Source: Blautia sp. MSJ-19
GTDB lineage: Bacteria; Bacillota; Clostridia; Lachnospirales; Lachnospiraceae
Reading direction: 5' to 3'
DNA: 64,000 nt
NCBI RefSeq assembly: GCF_018918125.1
Contig: NZ_JAHLQA010000035.1
Location: forward strand, 1 to 64,000
Made by a program: the position numbers and the translations under genes. The notes below the pieces were generated by a model, which saw nothing but the letters and a program-made list of their open reading frames with translations, searched no databases and was not told the origin of the DNA. Shown here piece by piece: positions 60,495 to 64,000 of the stretch. Within the stretch, counting starts at the first letter, position 1; each line of letters opens with the position of its first letter.

Positions 60495-61172
60495 ATGCAC
60501 ATATTAATAATAGAAGACGAACAGCAGCTCTGCCTCTCTGTCGCAGAAGGACTTCGTATGAATGGATATGAAACAGACACCTGTTTTGACGGAAACGAAG
60601 GTCTGGAATTATGTATGACAGAAAGCTATGACCTGATCCTTCTTGATCTGAATCTTCCGGGAATTGACGGACTGGAAATCCTGCGGCAGTTTCGAATGTC
60701 AGACAGTACAACTCCTGTTCTGATTCTTTCTGCCCGCGGACAGATTCAGGACAAAGTAGAAGGACTGGACCTTGGTGCCAACGACTACCTCACCAAGCCA
60801 TTCCACTTCGAAGAGCTGGAAGCCAGAATCCGAAGCCTCACCCGGAGAAAATTTATCCAGGAAGATGTCTGCCTGAAATGCGGACGAATCACCTTCGACA
60901 CCCGTACCCGAAAAGCCAGTGCAGACGACACACCACTTTCCCTGACACGAAAAGAAGGTGCTCTTCTGGAATACTTTCTGCTCCACCAGGGCCGGATCAT
61001 CAGCCCGGAAGAAATGATCGAACATCTCTGGGACGGAAGTGTCAACAGCTTCAGCAATTCCATACGTGTCCATATTTCTTCTCTTCGCAAAAAACTTCGT
61101 ACTGCCCTTGGCTTCGATCCTATCCAGAACAAAATTGGTCAGGGCTATATTCTGATGGAGGACATGCAATGA
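60495..61172 (+). CDS. OmpR-family response regulator
   Basis: 225 aa from the ATG at 60495, which follows AAAGGAG; the longer reading from 60411 has none. Receiver: IIEDEQ, D51 in LILLDLNLPGIDG, K in YLTKPFHFEELE. C-terminal winged helix: PLSLTRKEGALLEYFLLHQG and SNSIRVHISSLRKKL. Its stop overlaps the kinase start (ATGA). Divergent to the TlpA operon across 290 bp, so regulation of that operon is possible but unproven. Confidence 0.93.
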   Translation: MHILIIEDEQQLCLSVAEGLRMNGYETDTCFDGNEGLELCMTESYDLILLDLNLPGIDGLEILRQFRMSDSTTPVLILSARGQIQDKVEGLDLGANDYLTKPFHFEELEARIRSLTRRKFIQEDVCLKCGRITFDTRTRKASADDTPLSLTRKEGALLEYFLLHQGRIISPEEMIEHLWDGSVNSFSNSIRVHISSLRKKLRTALGFDPIQNKIGQGYILMEDMQ

Positions 61173-62347
61173 AAAATTTTTCAAAAAAACTTTCCCTGCA
61201 GTGGCGGCTGACACTGGTCATCACCCTGCTTGTAAGCGTCACCTGCATATTGATGTACTTTTTTATCAGTCGTTCGGCAGTCACTGGAATGGAAAATCTG
61301 GAAAATTATATCGTACAGGTCGATGAAACCGGCTCCGAGCCGATTACTTTTCATGTAGACCCGGCCGTATTATTCCCGGATCTTTCTGATCAGGTACAGT
61401 CAACCAAAGACCTGTTCCGCATCAGAAGCATAATTGCTACCGGGATCATCATTCTCCTGAGCAGTATCGGAACTTATTTTATCAGCCGCCATGCGCTGTC
61501 TCCTTTACATGAGCTCAGTACGAAAATTGAGAAAATACAGGCACAGAATCTTTCAGAATCTCTGGAAATCCCAGAGAGCAACGATGCGATTTCTCATCTG
61601 ACTGCTTCTTTTAATGAAATGCTCTCCCGTCTGGATGATGCATTTACCGCTCAGAAGCAGTTTTCTGCCAGTGCCGCACATGAGCTTCGGACACCTCTTG
61701 CTGTCATGCAGACAAATCTAGAGGTTTTTGCCCGAAAAAAAGAACCTTCTACAGAGGAATACCGGGAAATTTTTTCCATGGTTCAGGAACAGACCGGACG
61801 GCTTTCTCATCTGGCAGAAGTTCTTCTCGATATGACCGGTATTCAGACAGTTGAACGCTCTGAGACAATTTCTCTGGCAGAACTTACAGAAGAGGTTTTC
61901 TGCGATCTGGCTTCAGTGGCTGAGCAGAAACAGATTGAACTGATTCAGAGAGATGGTGACTGTACTGTTACCGGAAGTTATCTTCTGCTCTACCGTGCTG
62001 TGTATAATCTTGTGGAAAATGCGATCAAATATAACCATTCTTCGGGAAAAGTAACGGTAAATATCCATCCGGGAAAAGCTGTTCTGGCTGCTGCTTCACA
62101 GCCTCATCCGGCAGACTGTGCTTTCGTCGAAATCTCTGACACCGGCATTGGTATCCCGCCTGAATATCAGGAAAAAATCTTCGCCCCGTTTTTCCGCGTA
62201 GACAAATCCCGAAGCCGTGCCATGGGCGGTGCCGGCCTTGGACTCGCCCTCGTAACCGAAATTGCCAGGCAGCATGGCGGACAGGTAAAAGTACTCGAAA
62301 GTAATGCGAAAGGCAGCACGATCGCACTCATGCTGCCCATAAAATAG
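61169..62347 (+). CDS. Sensor histidine kinase, EnvZ/BaeS type
   Basis: 392 aa from the ATG at 61169, overlapping the regulator stop. Two helices (near 15-35 and 85-105) enclose a short extracellular loop of about 50 residues; HAMP; HisKA with FSASAAHELRTPLAVMQTNL; ATPase domain with NLVENAIKYNHSSGKV, EISDTGIGIP and GGAGLGLALV. An alternative long reading from 60878 lies over the regulator gene and is rejected. Signal unknown. Confidence 0.93.
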   Translation: MKNFSKKLSLQWRLTLVITLLVSVTCILMYFFISRSAVTGMENLENYIVQVDETGSEPITFHVDPAVLFPDLSDQVQSTKDLFRIRSIIATGIIILLSSIGTYFISRHALSPLHELSTKIEKIQAQNLSESLEIPESNDAISHLTASFNEMLSRLDDAFTAQKQFSASAAHELRTPLAVMQTNLEVFARKKEPSTEEYREIFSMVQEQTGRLSHLAEVLLDMTGIQTVERSETISLAELTEEVFCDLASVAEQKQIELIQRDGDCTVTGSYLLLYRAVYNLVENAIKYNHSSGKVTVNIHPGKAVLAAASQPHPADCAFVEISDTGIGIPPEYQEKIFAPFFRVDKSRSRAMGGAGLGLALVTEIARQHGGQVKVLESNAKGSTIALMLPIK

Positions 62348-62356
62348 TCCATAAAG

Positions 62357-62402
62357 CCACTGGAGACGGAGTTGAATGCCATCAAACTCCGTCCCCGGTG
62401 GG
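62357..62402. terminator. Terminator shared by convergent kinase and EamA genes
   Basis: CCAC-GG-GACGGAGTT pairs with AACTCCGTC-CC-GTGG, followed by TTTTCTTTTC on the + strand. The end of the EamA coding region lies within the stem-loop. Confidence 0.8.
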
Positions 62403-63284
62403 TTTTCTTTTCTGTGAGATCACCAGTCCCACAAAGATCAGCGCAGATCCGATCACAGATACTACGGTCATTTTTTCGTGAAGCACCAGCATGGACAGTA
62501 CTACCGTCACTACCGGTGAAACATAAATATACACGCTTGTCTTCACCGCACCGATCCATTTCGTGGAAAGATTCCAGAGCAGGAATCCTACCGCACTTGC
62601 AAAGAGTCCCAGAAACAGGAAGTTGGAAAGCACTTCCGGTTTCATCATAAGTTCCGGCTTCCAGGAAGCCTTCTGCTGGATCAGCACCGGGATTAAGAAG
62701 AGAATTCCATAGAAATAAATTCTCCTGGTAACTGCAACTGTCGGATAATCCCATTCTCCAATCTTCTTAATCAACGTAGAATAGCATCCCCATGAGATCA
62801 TTGCAATAAATGCCAGGCCATCTCCCATTGGATTAAGCTGAAAATTCTTCTGTCCATTCAAGCTGATCAGAATGACTCCTGCGATCGCAACTACAAATCC
62901 TATGTAGAAATAGATCCCTGACTTTTCATTCTTAAAAAAGATTCCTGCTATTACCGCCACAAAAAACGGTGCACACGCAACGATGATCCCTACATTGGAT
63001 GCATACGTCATTGTCAGGGCAGTATTCTCCAGCATAAAATACATCACAATCCCAAACAGTCCTGCTCCCGCAAAAGCCAGTTCCTGTCTGGGATTCTTCA
63101 GTTTCAGATGATGTGGATAAAATATAAGCAATGCCAGGAAGGCCAGCACTGCACGTGTAAATAATACTTCTACAGGTAAGAAATATTTCAGAAGTACTTT
63201 TGTGGATACAAAGGTTGCTCCCCACATGATCTGCGTTCCACATGCAAGGACATGCCCTAATATCTGTTTTTTGTCATTTGCCAT
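62382..63284 (-). CDS. EamA-family (DMT) transporter
   Basis: 300 aa, ten helices in two EamA repeats: GTQIMWGATFVSTKVLLKYF opens the first and GLAFIAMISWGCYSTLIKKI the second. DMT proteins export amino acids, nucleosides or other metabolites. A LysR gene on the same strand lies 139 bp upstream and may control it. The C-terminal codons form half of the shared terminator hairpin. Confidence 0.9.
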   Translation of the reverse strand: MANDKKQILGHVLACGTQIMWGATFVSTKVLLKYFLPVEVLFTRAVLAFLALLIFYPHHLKLKNPRQELAFAGAGLFGIVMYFMLENTALTMTYASNVGIIVACAPFFVAVIAGIFFKNEKSGIYFYIGFVVAIAGVILISLNGQKNFQLNPMGDGLAFIAMISWGCYSTLIKKIGEWDYPTVAVTRRIYFYGILFLIPVLIQQKASWKPELMMKPEVLSNFLFLGLFASAVGFLLWNLSTKWIGAVKTSVYIYVSPVVTVVLSMLVLHEKMTVVSVIGSALIFVGLVISQKRKPTGDGV

Positions 63285-63423
63285 TACGAAACCTCTTCAA
63301 TTATCATTTGGAAAAAGCTGATAATACTTCCTTTCCCCTCTAACTTAATTATGTTAGATGATAACGCAAATTTTTTCAATAGTATATGTTTTTATTTGCA
63401 CATAAAAATACCACTGTCCAGGA

Positions 63424-64000
63424 TCAGTCATAAAATCCGCTGTCTGAAAGAATCGTAAATTCCGGTGATTTACTCAGTTCGTGTCGCAGGATACGTAAAA
63501 AAGTCCGTTCAAAACGTATTTCACGGTTAACTTTTTTTACATAATAGATGATTCGGTCAGATGGAGGCACATCCAGTTTGCGTGTGGAAACATAAGGAAG
63601 TCTGCTGACTGTATCTGCGACGGAAAAAGGTGCGATCGCCCAGGTATCTTTCCAGGAAAGAAAATATTCCAGCAGGCTCATCTGATCCATAAAAGCATGA
63701 TACTGAACTGTAGAACCAAACCAATAATCATGCCATGTCTGAAACTCCGGATTCCACGGAAGAAAAATTTCTTTGCGCGGATCCAGAGATTTCGTCGAGA
63801 CAACATCCGGATAAGAACAGGAAGAATTGACCAGAAGAATCATCGGTTCCTGAAACAGCGGAATCGTTTCAAGATTCGGATAATAACGGTCATCGGATAT
63901 CAGTGCCAGATCAACCATCCCATTCGCAACATAATCGTAAGCTTCAAAAGAATGACAATGTCGAAAACAGATCCTGATATTTTCCGGTTCGTTGGAAAGA
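63424..64000 (-). CDS. LysR-family regulator, C-terminal part (cut by window end)
   Basis: The visible 192 residues are open to the window edge; the start codon and HTH lie beyond 64000. The effector domain shows HSFEAYDYVANGMVDLALIS, LETIPLFQEPMILLVNSSCS and AIAPFSVADTVSRL, the usual LysR substrate-binding pattern. It is upstream of the EamA exporter on the same strand. Confidence 0.8.
   Translation of the reverse strand, partial: LSNEPENIRICFRHCHSFEAYDYVANGMVDLALISDDRYYPNLETIPLFQEPMILLVNSSCSYPDVVSTKSLDPRKEIFLPWNPEFQTWHDYWFGSTVQYHAFMDQMSLLEYFLSWKDTWAIAPFSVADTVSRLPYVSTRKLDVPPSDRIIYYVKKVNREIRFERTFLRILRHELSKSPEFTILSDSGFYD

Noticed and set aside
60878-62347. 489-codon reading of the EnvZ-type kinase
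   Set aside because: The extra N-terminus overlaps the response regulator in another frame; the ATG at 61169 with ATGA overlap gives the normal kinase start.

Overview
The window looks like chromosome of a low-GC, Gram-positive gut anaerobe of the Clostridia, most likely Lachnospiraceae (Blautia/Ruminococcus-like). Supporting this are AGGAGG-type ribosome sites, sigma-A promoters of TTGACA/TATAAT type, YesM/YesN and AgrC/LytTR two-component systems, a carboxyspermidine-type polyamine operon, many MATE exporters, GH3 and GH43 glycosidases, and a CXXC small protein beside a NapH-like ferredoxin. No rRNA, tRNA, CRISPR array, intact transposase or phage gene was recognised.

Layout. 0.2-1.5 kb: a HipAB-type toxin-antitoxin pair. 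1.7-7.4 kb: a five-gene polyamine operon (speA, speE, speB, carboxyspermidine dehydrogenase, nspC) read leftward; upstream of it is a ~380-nt structured RNA with a consensus promoter and its own terminator, then a cluster of palindromes. 8-15 kb: MarR-MATE, an Rpn-type nuclease, a MITE-like palindrome, a HAD phosphatase, a small membrane protein behind a leader terminator, a solitary AAA ATPase-nuclease, and a decayed MATE. 15-23 kb: a GtrA-like membrane protein, two GH3 glycosidases (one membrane-anchored and circularly permuted) and an AgrC/LytTR two-component system, with paired LytTR-like repeats in front of the GH3 genes. 23-33 kb: an AAA/DUF4143 ATPase, a scar of a deleted SDR/LysR divergent pair, LysR, GNAT, PhzF, an HxlR-GNAT-MATE operon, a PPOX protein, and an AAA/PD-(D/E)XK gene with its own HTH regulator and three evenly spaced operator-like palindromes.

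32-43 kb: MarR plus a YczE-like protein, a cytidylate-kinase-like protein, two divergent MATE genes and an MFS exporter. Each of these three exporters sits behind a leader terminator overlapped by a short ORF. Then come a CarD-like regulator, an AraC regulator, a secreted FMN_bind/Ig-like protein and AdaA. 43-56 kb: a TSUP permease; a carbohydrate locus (YesM/YesN, two ABC permeases, GH43, solute-binding protein); a secreted tannase-like hydrolase; a CmpB-like membrane protein. 56-64 kb: a hybrid histidine kinase, a TlpA/CXXC/4Fe-4S redox operon, an OmpR/EnvZ-type two-component system, an EamA exporter and a LysR gene cut by the window edge.

The main themes are polyamine synthesis, plant-glycan and ester degradation under local two-component control, and an unusually dense set of drug/metabolite exporters with cis-acting RNA regulation. 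Product names rest on motif recognition by eye; no database search was run.
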